A stretch of DNA of 64,000 bases from UBA6623 sp965238125 (GTDB lineage Bacteria; Acidobacteriota; Terriglobia; Bryobacterales; UBA6623): contig OZ250179.1 in the NCBI GenBank assembly GCA_965238125.1, forward strand, positions 6,138,001-6,202,000, in the 5' to 3' direction. Every line of letters begins with the position of its first letter. The stretch's first letter is position 1. Of the stretch, positions 34,423 through 42,511 are shown piece after piece. The notes beneath the pieces were generated by a model. The model had not been told where the DNA came from. It made no database searches and saw only the letters and a list, made by a program, of their open reading frames with translations. A program made the translations under genes and the position numbers.

Positions 34423-35387
34423 GACTCGCCGGCTCCGTGGAACTCGAAGACAATGTATTTGGCCGCGTCCGATCCGACGTTCTTCATCCCGTGCTCTTGG
34501 TGCGCGCCGTAGAAAATGACTGAATTCGGGCCGACCCGCTCGCCTAAGGTGACGACCGTTCCCTCGATAACGAGAATCGCCACCTCGTGCTCATCTCGAT
34601 GCGGCGGGTACCCGCCGCCGGGCTGCAACACGGTCGTGTGGCAGTGGAGCTTGCCGAGGTGCTGCGTCGGAAACGAAAAGACCCGGCGCGTGATCATCGA
34701 TTTAGGGTTTTCCTCGGTCGCTTCGAGCGCGGGGCTTAGGTCAAAGGTCTTCGTGCCGCGCGGCGCTTCTCGCGTCTCCGATCGCGTGCCGCGCCACTTG
34801 AACACCAGGTAAACGACCGGTTCGGGTCCGACGCCGGTGATCGTGTGAAATCGCCCTGCCGGGTGGTAGACAACCTGCCGCGGTCCAACCGAGAGCGTCG
34901 ACGCGGTCGCCGAATCAATCCGCGAATGCGTGATCAGAGCTCTGCCGGACAACACCAGGATCAACTCTTCTTCCGGGTGTTGATGTAGCGGGTGGGGCGC
35001 CTCGCCGGCGTTGAGGACCGACAGGTGACTGTCGAATCTCTCCATAACCATCGTGGAATCGTCGAAGATCGGGTATCTTCGCCACCCTTCGTCCGCCGGC
35101 GCTTCGCGAGGTATGTCGAGCGGCTTGATCCAGCTGGGCGGAATCGGCTGAACCCGCCCCCGCACGGCGTCGCTGCTCGCCGAACTTGGGATCAACCCCG
35201 CCGCTAGATCCACCCAGGAAAGGAAGGGCGTTCTCCCTCCGAGTTTGGCCTCGACCGCTCGGACGCGCCACCGAGACGCGGGATGGAACGCCGCGACCAG
35301 GACCAAGGAAGTGATCACCCCAATCCAAAGCAGTTTCGGTAAGTGGTCCTGTCGGAGGCCCATGCGTAGCCCCGGTTTCCGCATCAA
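34419..35387 (-). CDS. Membrane-anchored bicupin protein
   Basis: 322 residues. An N-terminal membrane helix (LLWIGVITSLVLVAAF) likely leaves the protein on the outer side of the membrane. Two cupin domains follow: PHPLHQHPEEELILVLSG (about residue 132 on) and YPPHRDEHEVAILVIEG (about residue 262 on), each with a His-x-His/Glu-type metal set. It is coupled by a 4-bp overlap to the downstream GT87-like gene, so it may be an auxiliary protein of a sugar-transfer step; this is inference. Confidence 0.7.
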   Translation of the reverse strand: MMRKPGLRMGLRQDHLPKLLWIGVITSLVLVAAFHPASRWRVRAVEAKLGGRTPFLSWVDLAAGLIPSSASSDAVRGRVQPIPPSWIKPLDIPREAPADEGWRRYPIFDDSTMVMERFDSHLSVLNAGEAPHPLHQHPEEELILVLSGRALITHSRIDSATASTLSVGPRQVVYHPAGRFHTITGVGPEPVVYLVFKWRGTRSETREAPRGTKTFDLSPALEATEENPKSMITRRVFSFPTQHLGKLHCHTTVLQPGGGYPPHRDEHEVAILVIEGTVVTLGERVGPNSVIFYGAHQEHGMKNVGSDAAKYIVFEFHGAGES

Positions 35388-35469
35388 TTGAGATAGTCTA
35401 ACGACTCCGTCGCCCGTGAGCCGATTTTAGAATTTAGACTAGATTGGAACGACGACCCGACCGGGCCGC

Positions 35470-35847
35470 TCATTCGGGGAGCTTCAAGCGGAAGTTGTAG
35501 ATCAACTCCGGCCGATCGTCAAACGTGCTGACCGTTCGGGTGCGGCTGGTGACGTCGTTGTACTTCGCCTTGATCTCGTAATCGACGTTAGGGTCCAGAT
35601 TGTGGAAATAGTAGTCGCCGTCGGACGTTGAAAAGAAGGACTTGACCACAAGAGTCCGCGTGTTCTTGAGTTGCACGACCGCGCCGCGAATCGGATTCTC
35701 CCGTTCGTCGGTCACCAAGCCCTTGACCGTACGGGTCCTCTCCTTCCTCTTCTTCTTGCCTCCGAACAGCTGCGCGGCCGAGGGATCGGCCGAGACCGTG
35801 AGCAGCGCCGCCAAAGGCAACAAAGCGAGCCATCGTCTTCGATTCAT
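35470..35847 (-). CDS. Small exported carboxypeptidase-regulatory-like protein
   Basis: 125 residues from ATG 35847. Signal peptide RRRWLALLPLAALLTVSADPSAAQ, a basic stretch LFGGKKKRKER, then one beta-sandwich of the carboxypeptidase-regulatory/Cna-B type (VKGLVTDERENPIRGAVVQLKNTRT, DGDYYFHNLDPNVDYEIKAKYN). Such domains are often linked to surface proteins. The next gene upstream encodes a similar small protein with the same lysine-rich linker, so these look like a tandem pair of diverged paralogues. Confidence 0.75.
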   Translation of the reverse strand: MNRRRWLALLPLAALLTVSADPSAAQLFGGKKKRKERTRTVKGLVTDERENPIRGAVVQLKNTRTLVVKSFFSTSDGDYYFHNLDPNVDYEIKAKYNDVTSRTRTVSTFDDRPELIYNFRLKLPE

Positions 35848-35994
35848 GGCCTCTTCCCCCTGGGTCCTTCTCAATTCTTGCCGATTGCGAATCTCATCGG
35901 GCCCCTCGCCGTTGGCGGCGAAACTGCCGCGGGGACGTACCTTCAACGGTTTCCGAACCGGCATGTGGCTTCGACGCGCCGCGATCCGGCCCGG

Positions 35995-36384
35995 TTACTT
36001 ACGCGGTCCTTTCTCGGGGGCCAGCCGGAAGTTGACTGACACGCGCTCCATGCCGTAAATCTCGACTTCTTTTTCGAGCGCCGCAAACCCTTTCGCCTTC
36101 GCGGTCACGAGATACACCGCCTCGCCGGAGGGGACCGGCACCGTGAATTCGCCGCGTCGGTCGGTCGTTCCCCGCTGTTTCTTTTTCGGCGAGGCCTTAT
36201 CGACCACCGTGATTTCCACCCCGGGGAAAGAGAACCCCAAGCCCCGGAAAACGTTTCCGGCAATGATCGCCGTCTGTTGGGTCTTGCGTTTCTTCTTGCG
36301 CGCCGCAAGCGTTCCATAAAACGGCACAAAGACGCCGACAGCGCGAAGCGCGGTGCGTCTCACGACTCGGTCCGTCATCCGCAT
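35995..36384 (-). CDS. Small exported carboxypeptidase-regulatory-like protein (paralogue)
   Basis: 129 residues from ATG 36384 (or 127 from 36378). A weak signal or membrane segment (RTALRAVGVFVPFYGTLAA) is followed by KKKRKTQ and a single beta-sandwich domain (AIIAGNVFRGLGFSFPGVEITVVDKASPKKKQRGTTDRRGEFTVPVPSGEAVYLVTAKAKGF). It shares the plan signal - polybasic run - Ig-like fold with the following gene. Function unknown; a surface-binding or assembly accessory is plausible. Confidence 0.7.
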   Translation of the reverse strand: MRMTDRVVRRTALRAVGVFVPFYGTLAARKKKRKTQQTAIIAGNVFRGLGFSFPGVEITVVDKASPKKKQRGTTDRRGEFTVPVPSGEAVYLVTAKAKGFAALEKEVEIYGMERVSVNFRLAPEKGPRK

Positions 36385-36580
36385 ACGACCACAAGAAGGG
36401 ACGCCCGCCGCCTCGGGGCGCCGACAGTCCTTTACAGTACCACTTGCCATCGGCATCGGCGTTATCGCCTGTCCGACGCGCTCAAGTCGGCCTTCCCGGC
36501 GAGCACCTTTGGTATGATCAACTCGGTCGTCGAGGCGCGGCCGGCACCCGGTCCATTGCCCGCCGGGGAGCGTTTTCTCC

Positions 36581-38938
36581 ATGCGAAATATCCGCTTCCT
36601 GCTGCTGCTGACCGTCGCTTTGGTTGTCGCGGCCGTGGTGTGGGATTTTCTGGACGCCCGCCGCGGCGCGGTGGAGGGGCGCATTCAGGAGCTGAAAGTA
36701 ATCCCCTCCGAGCTGGCTTCGCAAGCGAGCCGTTGGCACTGGCAGCAATCATCGGCGGAGCGGCAAAAAGTCGAGATCTTCGCCGATTCGTTCCGTCAAT
36801 CGACCGAGACTCACCTGTTCGACCTCGAGGGAGTCGAGTTGCGTATCTTTCACGAAAATGGGAAGCGCTACGACCAAGTGATCAGCAGCGCGGCGCGCTT
36901 TGACAGCCGCACCGAAGAGCTCTACAGCGAAGGCGATGTAACGCTGATTTTAGGCCGAGCTATCGAGTCGAACCTGGATCAGGTCGAATCGGCGACGAAG
37001 ATTCACAGCTCCGGCGTGACTTTCCGGGCCAAGGCCGGTGTTTGCGTTACCGACCGCCCCACCGTATACGAATTCGAAGGCGGCTGGGGCAGCTCGGTCG
37101 GCGCTTTCTACGATTCCGTCAATCGCTTCTTCCGCATGGACAAGCAAGTCTATGTGCGCCGGGACCCGCCCTCCGCGGGGCGTTCGCCGCTCGAGATCCG
37201 TTCTCGCGAGTTGCACTATCACGAGGTCGCCCAGCGAATCGATCTCATCGGCGACGTATTACTCCGGGAAGGTGCGCGCGAGGCGCGGGCCGAGCAGGCG
37301 CATGTTTACTTGGATCAAGGCGAGGTGCGCCGCATCGAGATGACGCAATCGTCGGGCCGGGAGCGGCCGGCCGGGCGCACGGTCAGCTTCGAGGCGGGAG
37401 CGGCCACGCTTTGGTACGGACCGCGTCAGCGGCTCGAAAAAGTCGTCGGCCGGACGAAGGCCCGCCTGCGCTCGGTCAGCGAACACTCGTCGCTGACGGC
37501 CTGGGGCGAGCGCTTGGAATTGGTCTATACGCATCTTCGGGACCGGGAAGAAAGTGTGCTGCGGGAAGCCGACGTCCGCGAACGCGCCGGCATCGAAACG
37601 GCGCCCGGCCCGAGTGACCCAAGGGCCCGCGTTGGTGATTCCGGGCGCCTGGCGAAGCCTCCACCGGCCCGCCCCCGGCGCCGCGTGCTGTCGGAGTGGA
37701 TTCACCTCACCATGCGGCCGGGCGGAGAGGAAGTGGACCGCGTCGAGACCCTCGCGCCGGGAACCCTCGAATTGATTCCCGGTTCGGCGGATCAGTGGCG
37801 GCGCCGAATGACCGCGCGGCGCATCCGCATGCACTACGGCACTTCCAACCGTATGAAGAAGCTTCTCGCGCTGGGCGACGTGGAGGTCGTCAGCACGCCG
37901 CCGGCGGTTGACGACGACGAAACCAAAGCCGCGCGGGAGCCGCTGTTGAGCTGGAGTGAAAACCTCGAAGCCGACTTCAACGACTCCGGCGAGGCCGTCG
38001 GGATCAAGCAATGGGAAGACTTTCGCTTTCAACAGGGGACCCGGCAAGGCCGTGCCGAGCAAGCGGATATCGATCTCCGGGCAGGCCTGACCCGCTTGTC
38101 GAACCGGGCGCGGATCTGGGATCAATCCGGGTCCGTCAATGCGGATACGATCGTACTCGAGGAAGGTAACGGGCGCATGGAAGCGCACGGGAATGTTTCC
38201 TCGATGCACCGTGAAGGCGCCTCGGAAACATCGGGAAAGTCCGACGGAAAGTCCCGGAGTTTGTTCTCCTCCGCCGAGCCGGTCCTAGCTACGTCGGACA
38301 ACTTGATTTCCGAGCAAGAGCAAGGCCTGTTGCGGTACCACGGGCGGGCGCGGCTTTGGCAGGGGACGAACCGCATCGAGGCCCGCGACATCACGATTGA
38401 CCGGCACGCCAAGAGTTTGGCGGCGCGTGGGAATGTGCGCAGCGTGATTCGTCATCGAGGCAGTGAGCGAAGCGGCCGGGCGTCGGAAACCGGCGAAGAA
38501 ACGCCGATAAGGGTGAGCGCCGATTCATTGGATTACGACGAGGCATCCGGCAAGGCCGTCTATCGCAAGCAGGCGAAGCTGATCCGTGAGGATCTGACTG
38601 TCTGGTCCGACGAAATTGAGGGTTTGCTCGGCGGCGGCGAAGATAAGGGCGGCGGCGCGGAATTGCAGGTCGCTTTCGCGCGAGGGCGAGTGCGAATTTT
38701 CAAGGCCGCGGCGGCGACGGGTCTTGAGCGCCAGGGGTTCGGCCGTGAGGCGGAGTACCGTCCGGCGGAGGACCGCATCGAACTCAGCGGATCGCCGGCG
38801 CGGTTGCGCGCCGCCGACGGGCGCGAGACACGCGGCGCCCGGTTAATCTACGATCTGGGCCGGGATCGGGTATTGGTTCACGGAGACGAGCAACAGCGCG
38901 TCCACAGCTACCGCCCCAACAGCCGGCCGACTCCGTGA
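36581..38938 (+). CDS. LptC/LptA-type fusion protein for lipopolysaccharide transport
   Basis: 785 residues. It starts with an LptC-like single membrane anchor (RFLLLLTVALVVAAVVWDFL) and a beta-jellyroll. It continues through repeated OstA/LptA-like strands (RSRELHYHEVAQRIDLIGDVLLREGAREARAEQAHVY, ARRIRMHYGTSNRMKKLLALGDVEVV, SADSLDYDEASGKAVYRKQAKLIRE). In the Lpt machine LptC receives lipopolysaccharide from the LptB2FG transporter, and LptA bridges the periplasm. Here both functions appear to be joined, with more repeats than a single LptA, which could make a longer bridge. lptB follows after 10 bp on the same strand, so this is an operon. Confidence 0.82.
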   Translation: MRNIRFLLLLTVALVVAAVVWDFLDARRGAVEGRIQELKVIPSELASQASRWHWQQSSAERQKVEIFADSFRQSTETHLFDLEGVELRIFHENGKRYDQVISSAARFDSRTEELYSEGDVTLILGRAIESNLDQVESATKIHSSGVTFRAKAGVCVTDRPTVYEFEGGWGSSVGAFYDSVNRFFRMDKQVYVRRDPPSAGRSPLEIRSRELHYHEVAQRIDLIGDVLLREGAREARAEQAHVYLDQGEVRRIEMTQSSGRERPAGRTVSFEAGAATLWYGPRQRLEKVVGRTKARLRSVSEHSSLTAWGERLELVYTHLRDREESVLREADVRERAGIETAPGPSDPRARVGDSGRLAKPPPARPRRRVLSEWIHLTMRPGGEEVDRVETLAPGTLELIPGSADQWRRRMTARRIRMHYGTSNRMKKLLALGDVEVVSTPPAVDDDETKAAREPLLSWSENLEADFNDSGEAVGIKQWEDFRFQQGTRQGRAEQADIDLRAGLTRLSNRARIWDQSGSVNADTIVLEEGNGRMEAHGNVSSMHREGASETSGKSDGKSRSLFSSAEPVLATSDNLISEQEQGLLRYHGRARLWQGTNRIEARDITIDRHAKSLAARGNVRSVIRHRGSERSGRASETGEETPIRVSADSLDYDEASGKAVYRKQAKLIREDLTVWSDEIEGLLGGGEDKGGGAELQVAFARGRVRIFKAAAATGLERQGFGREAEYRPAEDRIELSGSPARLRAADGRETRGARLIYDLGRDRVLVHGDEQQRVHSYRPNSRPTP

Positions 38939-38948
38939 ACGAACTTCC

Positions 38949-39683
38949 ATGGGCGCCCTTCGCACTGAAGATCTTTCCAAGAGCTATCGCGGCCGCAAGG
39001 TTGTCGACGAGGTCTCGGTTTCGCTCGAACCCGGCGAGGTGGTTGGTCTGCTGGGGCCCAACGGAGCCGGCAAAACGACCTCGTTTCGCATGATCGTCGG
39101 CCTGATCAGCCCCGACTCGGGCCGCGTTTTCTTCAATGACCAGGACATCACCGCCGTGCCGATGTACCAGCGGGCGCGGCTCGGCATCAGTTATCTGCCG
39201 CAAGAGGCCTCGGTTTTCCGTAAGCTCACCGTCGAGGAGAATTTACTGGCAATCTTACAGACGCTCAAGATGCCCAAGCGAGAGCGCTTCGAAAAGCTCG
39301 ATGACTTGATTGACCAAATGGGGCTCGAAAAAGTGCGCCGGAGCAAGGGCTATGAGCTTTCCGGCGGCGAGCGCCGCCGCGTCGAGATCGCACGGGCTCT
39401 GGTCATCTCACCTTCTTTTTTGCTGCTCGACGAACCGTTCTCCGGGATCGACCCCAAGCAGGTTCTCGAGCTGCAACGCATCATCTCGGAACTCAAACAG
39501 GCGGGGATCGGCATTCTCGTCACCGACCACAACGTTCGCGAAACGCTGAGCGTCACCGATCGCGCGTACATCCTACACAATGGCGAAGTGTTTCGCGCCG
39601 GGCCGCCGGCGGAACTGGAATCCGACCCCGAGGTCCGGCGAGTCTACCTAGGCGAGTCGTTTCGCTTCGACGGCGCGATCTGA
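38949..39683 (+). CDS. lptB: Lipopolysaccharide export ATP-binding protein LptB
   Basis: 244 residues, normal size. ABC ATPase with Walker A GPNGAGKT (36-43), signature LSGGERRRVEIARAL, Walker B FLLLDEPFSGIDP and the H-loop VTDHNVRETL. The strand order and residues (SYLPQEASVFRKLTVEENLLAILQ) are those of LptB, the motor of the lipopolysaccharide extraction machine at the inner membrane. It sits 10 bp after the LptC/LptA-type gene. In most bacteria rpoN would follow at once; here it lies 6.5-8 kb away on the other strand. Confidence 0.96.
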   Translation: MGALRTEDLSKSYRGRKVVDEVSVSLEPGEVVGLLGPNGAGKTTSFRMIVGLISPDSGRVFFNDQDITAVPMYQRARLGISYLPQEASVFRKLTVEENLLAILQTLKMPKRERFEKLDDLIDQMGLEKVRRSKGYELSGGERRRVEIARALVISPSFLLLDEPFSGIDPKQVLELQRIISELKQAGIGILVTDHNVRETLSVTDRAYILHNGEVFRAGPPAELESDPEVRRVYLGESFRFDGAI

Positions 39684-39824
39684 CGGCGAAACGCTCCCTA
39701 ACCGCTTGTGACAATCCGGACGGACGCGCAAAACTCCGTCTTGCGGTCGCCCGAAAAACTGATATCATTCGAACATACCTCCTACCGGGTGCCCACCTCC
39801 CTGCCACTGAGAGGACTGACTCAA

Positions 39825-42284
39825 ATGCTCTTGATTCGTACACTAGCGCTGTGTCTGCTTGTCCTGTTGATGGGCGCGGACGGGGCGAAAGCCGGTGGTC
39901 ACGTTTTCTTGTTTTCCACGGTCACGGACGTGATAACCGTCCTCGACAGTGACGATTTGAGCCCCGTCACAACGCTGGCCGGGACGATGGCCGCCCGTGA
40001 AGTCATCGCCTCGCCGGACGGCAAGAAGTACTACATCATCAGCTCGAGATCGACGGAGACGATTCTCGTGGTGGACGTCGAAACGCTGACCATCACCAAG
40101 AGGATCAGCCTGGGGGCGAACCCGCGGGTCGTCGAGATGACGCCCGACGGCCGCTACCTTCTGATCGGGGCCGGGTCGTTGCGCGTGTTGGACGTCGAAA
40201 CCGATCGGGAGATCGGCGCCGGGATCGCGGTGGGGCAGGGCCCGACCGACATCGTGGTCGACAGCTCTTCGGCCAAGGCCTACGTATTGGCCGACGGTGG
40301 GAAGGTAATCAGCATCATCGATCTCGGTACGCTAACGGTCGAACAGACACTCAACGTCGCGGCCGTCACCTCGATTGCCTTGACGCCGGATGATTTCCGC
40401 CTTCTGGCCGTGTCGCGGCAAAGGCTCCACAACTTCCGCACCGCGGACCTGGAAGAAATCAGTTCGATCGATGCCAACGGTTTTGCGACGGTGATATGCC
40501 GAGCTATCGAGATTAAACCCGGGGCTGGCTCGGCGATAACGGGATTTTTGACAGCCTCCCTACCCGATTTCACCGGACTAGGGTCTACCAAATTCACGTT
40601 TAGCGTCTCGAGTAGCGCGAACCTGATCTCGATGGTCAGCGTTGCCGGCGACGGGCAGACGGCGCAAACCGGGGAAATGCTGCCCGAGCCGTTGGTCTTC
40701 CGCATGGAATCGGCCTTCGCCGCGACCGGTGAAGTGGGGATCCGAATTCGCCAACTATTCGGGCCGCCCGTAAACCTAACCCCCACCTTCTTGACCACCC
40801 ATCCTTTTTTCAACCGGTCGATTCAGGTTACCCTCGGGCCCAACGCCGGGAACGTGGGGATCCAGGCCGAAGCGCTCGCACCCGAATTCCCTTCCGTCAT
40901 GTTCAACATCACCGCGACCGGAGGGCTGCCGGAAAGTTTTCAGATCGAGGGTAACGGCCAGAGCGGCCGCGTCGGCAAGGAATTGCCCATGCCGCTGCGG
41001 ATGCGCGTGATCAATGAGTCCGGCGCCGTCGTCCCGTTCCCGGAGGTCTCCTGGGCGGTCGTCGAGGGCAACGCCACACTGATCACGGCGACGGACCCCG
41101 ACGGTGCAACCGCCCGGGTCATGATGGGAGACGTCCCCGGCCCGATTCAGGTCAGCGCCTCCATCGCCGGATTGACGGCGGTCTTCGACTTGACCGCGAC
41201 GCCGCCCGAACCCGTGTCGATCTCCACGGTTTCAGGCCAGAATCAAATCCTGGCCGCGGGCGATTTGTCCGAGCCGCTGATCGCCCAGGTCAATGAAATC
41301 GACAACGTTCCGGCGTCGAACGTCGTGGTCGAGTTTTCCGGCCCCAACTTCGTGGTCTTGCACCCTCTCGACGGCAGCCCGCCCGGAAACCCGGTCTCCC
41401 AGGTTACCGGCCCCGACGGTCAAGCCGCGGTGCGGGTCGAGCTTCCGATCGTGGCCGGGGTGAGCCTCGGACCCGACTCCAACGATCAGTTCAGCCGAAC
41501 CATCTCGATCGTCGCCAACGTCGACGACACGCTGTCGACGACGTTCGTGTTGGGTTCGATCGGACGAACGCCGTCGTTTGTTTCCGGGGGCATCGTCAAT
41601 GCGGCTACCTTCCAGGCCGGAATCGTTCCGGGCAGCTTGGCGTCGCTCTTCGGGGAAGGCCTGTCGGAGGGGATCTCCGAGACCGTGCTCGCCGGCGGTT
41701 CGACCTCATTCCAAGGGACTACCGTGTTGATCGGAGGTATCCCCTCGCCACTGCTCTCGATCACCGGCTCGCCGGTCGAGCAGATCAACTTGCAAGTCCC
41801 CTTCGAGCTCGCGACCGGAACCACAACGACGATCGAGGTCGAGAACAACGGCACCCGCACCACTGTGAGCGGCGTGCCTGTCTTTTCCACCCAGCCCGGC
41901 ATTTTCGAAATTCCGGATCCCGCCGGAGGCACCGTGGGCGCGGTGATCGACGCCCAGACCTTCGAGCCGATTACCACGGAAAACCCTGCGGCGCGCGACC
42001 GCCCCTTGTCGGTCTTCTTTACCGGAGGCGGAGCACTGCTGCCGACGGTTTTGACCGGAGTCTTCGGTCGGCTCCCGCCCGCGATCATGACCGAAACGGT
42101 TGTTGTCGGCGTCGACGACAAGGGCTCGAAGATTCTGTTCCAAGGCTACGCCCCGGGGTTCTTGGGGCTCTACCAAGTGAATTTCGACCTTCCCGAAGAC
42201 GCCGGTTGCGGGGTGCGCAACCTAGTCATTCGCGTCGGGGGCTCATTCAGCTTGGACAGCAAGACCGTAATCCAGTGTCCGTAA
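39825..42284 (+). CDS. Secreted beta-propeller protein with Solibacter-type TIGR03437 C-terminal domain
   Basis: 819 residues from ATG 39825 (GAGAGG upstream). Signal peptide LLIRTLALCLLVLLMGADGAKA. Residues about 25-235 form YVTN-type propeller blades (VITVLDSDDLSPVTTLAG, ILVVDVETLTITKRI, VISIIDLGTLTVEQTL). Several Ig-like beta-sandwiches follow. The last ~210 residues match the TIGR03437 pattern: GGIVNAATFQAGIVPGSLASLFG, VEQINLQVPFELATG and LYQVNFDLPEDAGCGVRNLVIRVGG. That domain is common in Candidatus Solibacter and relatives and its role is unknown. The gene lies within the segment that separates lptB from rpoN. Confidence 0.88.
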   Translation: MLLIRTLALCLLVLLMGADGAKAGGHVFLFSTVTDVITVLDSDDLSPVTTLAGTMAAREVIASPDGKKYYIISSRSTETILVVDVETLTITKRISLGANPRVVEMTPDGRYLLIGAGSLRVLDVETDREIGAGIAVGQGPTDIVVDSSSAKAYVLADGGKVISIIDLGTLTVEQTLNVAAVTSIALTPDDFRLLAVSRQRLHNFRTADLEEISSIDANGFATVICRAIEIKPGAGSAITGFLTASLPDFTGLGSTKFTFSVSSSANLISMVSVAGDGQTAQTGEMLPEPLVFRMESAFAATGEVGIRIRQLFGPPVNLTPTFLTTHPFFNRSIQVTLGPNAGNVGIQAEALAPEFPSVMFNITATGGLPESFQIEGNGQSGRVGKELPMPLRMRVINESGAVVPFPEVSWAVVEGNATLITATDPDGATARVMMGDVPGPIQVSASIAGLTAVFDLTATPPEPVSISTVSGQNQILAAGDLSEPLIAQVNEIDNVPASNVVVEFSGPNFVVLHPLDGSPPGNPVSQVTGPDGQAAVRVELPIVAGVSLGPDSNDQFSRTISIVANVDDTLSTTFVLGSIGRTPSFVSGGIVNAATFQAGIVPGSLASLFGEGLSEGISETVLAGGSTSFQGTTVLIGGIPSPLLSITGSPVEQINLQVPFELATGTTTTIEVENNGTRTTVSGVPVFSTQPGIFEIPDPAGGTVGAVIDAQTFEPITTENPAARDRPLSVFFTGGGALLPTVLTGVFGRLPPAIMTETVVVGVDDKGSKILFQGYAPGFLGLYQVNFDLPEDAGCGVRNLVIRVGGSFSLDSKTVIQCP

Positions 42285-42289
42285 GGGGC

Positions 42290-42470
42290 TGTGCAAATAT
42301 CAGCCGCGAAGCGGCGACAGGAATATAGCCTGGGGTGGAGCTGAAGGCGGAACCCCAGGTATGGAATCCAACGCGGTTGAGCCCTGACAGCGCGGCAGGA
42401 AGACCGGACAGACCCCGCCTGACTCGTCGGCCCGCCCGCCCCATTTTCATGGCCGTATGATGAACCCCGT
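42290..42470 (-). repeat. Composite dispersed repeat, copy A2 (partial)
   Basis: Contains AGCCGCGAAGCGGCGAC (42302 on), the GGGGTGGAGCTGAAGGCGGAACCCCAGG block and AGCCCTGACAGCGCGGCAGGAAG. The match to copies A1, A3 and A4 runs on the reverse strand. Confidence 0.7.
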
Positions 42471-42511
42471 GGATTCACCGAAACGCGCGCAGAGGGAACC
42501 GGGCCGTGACG

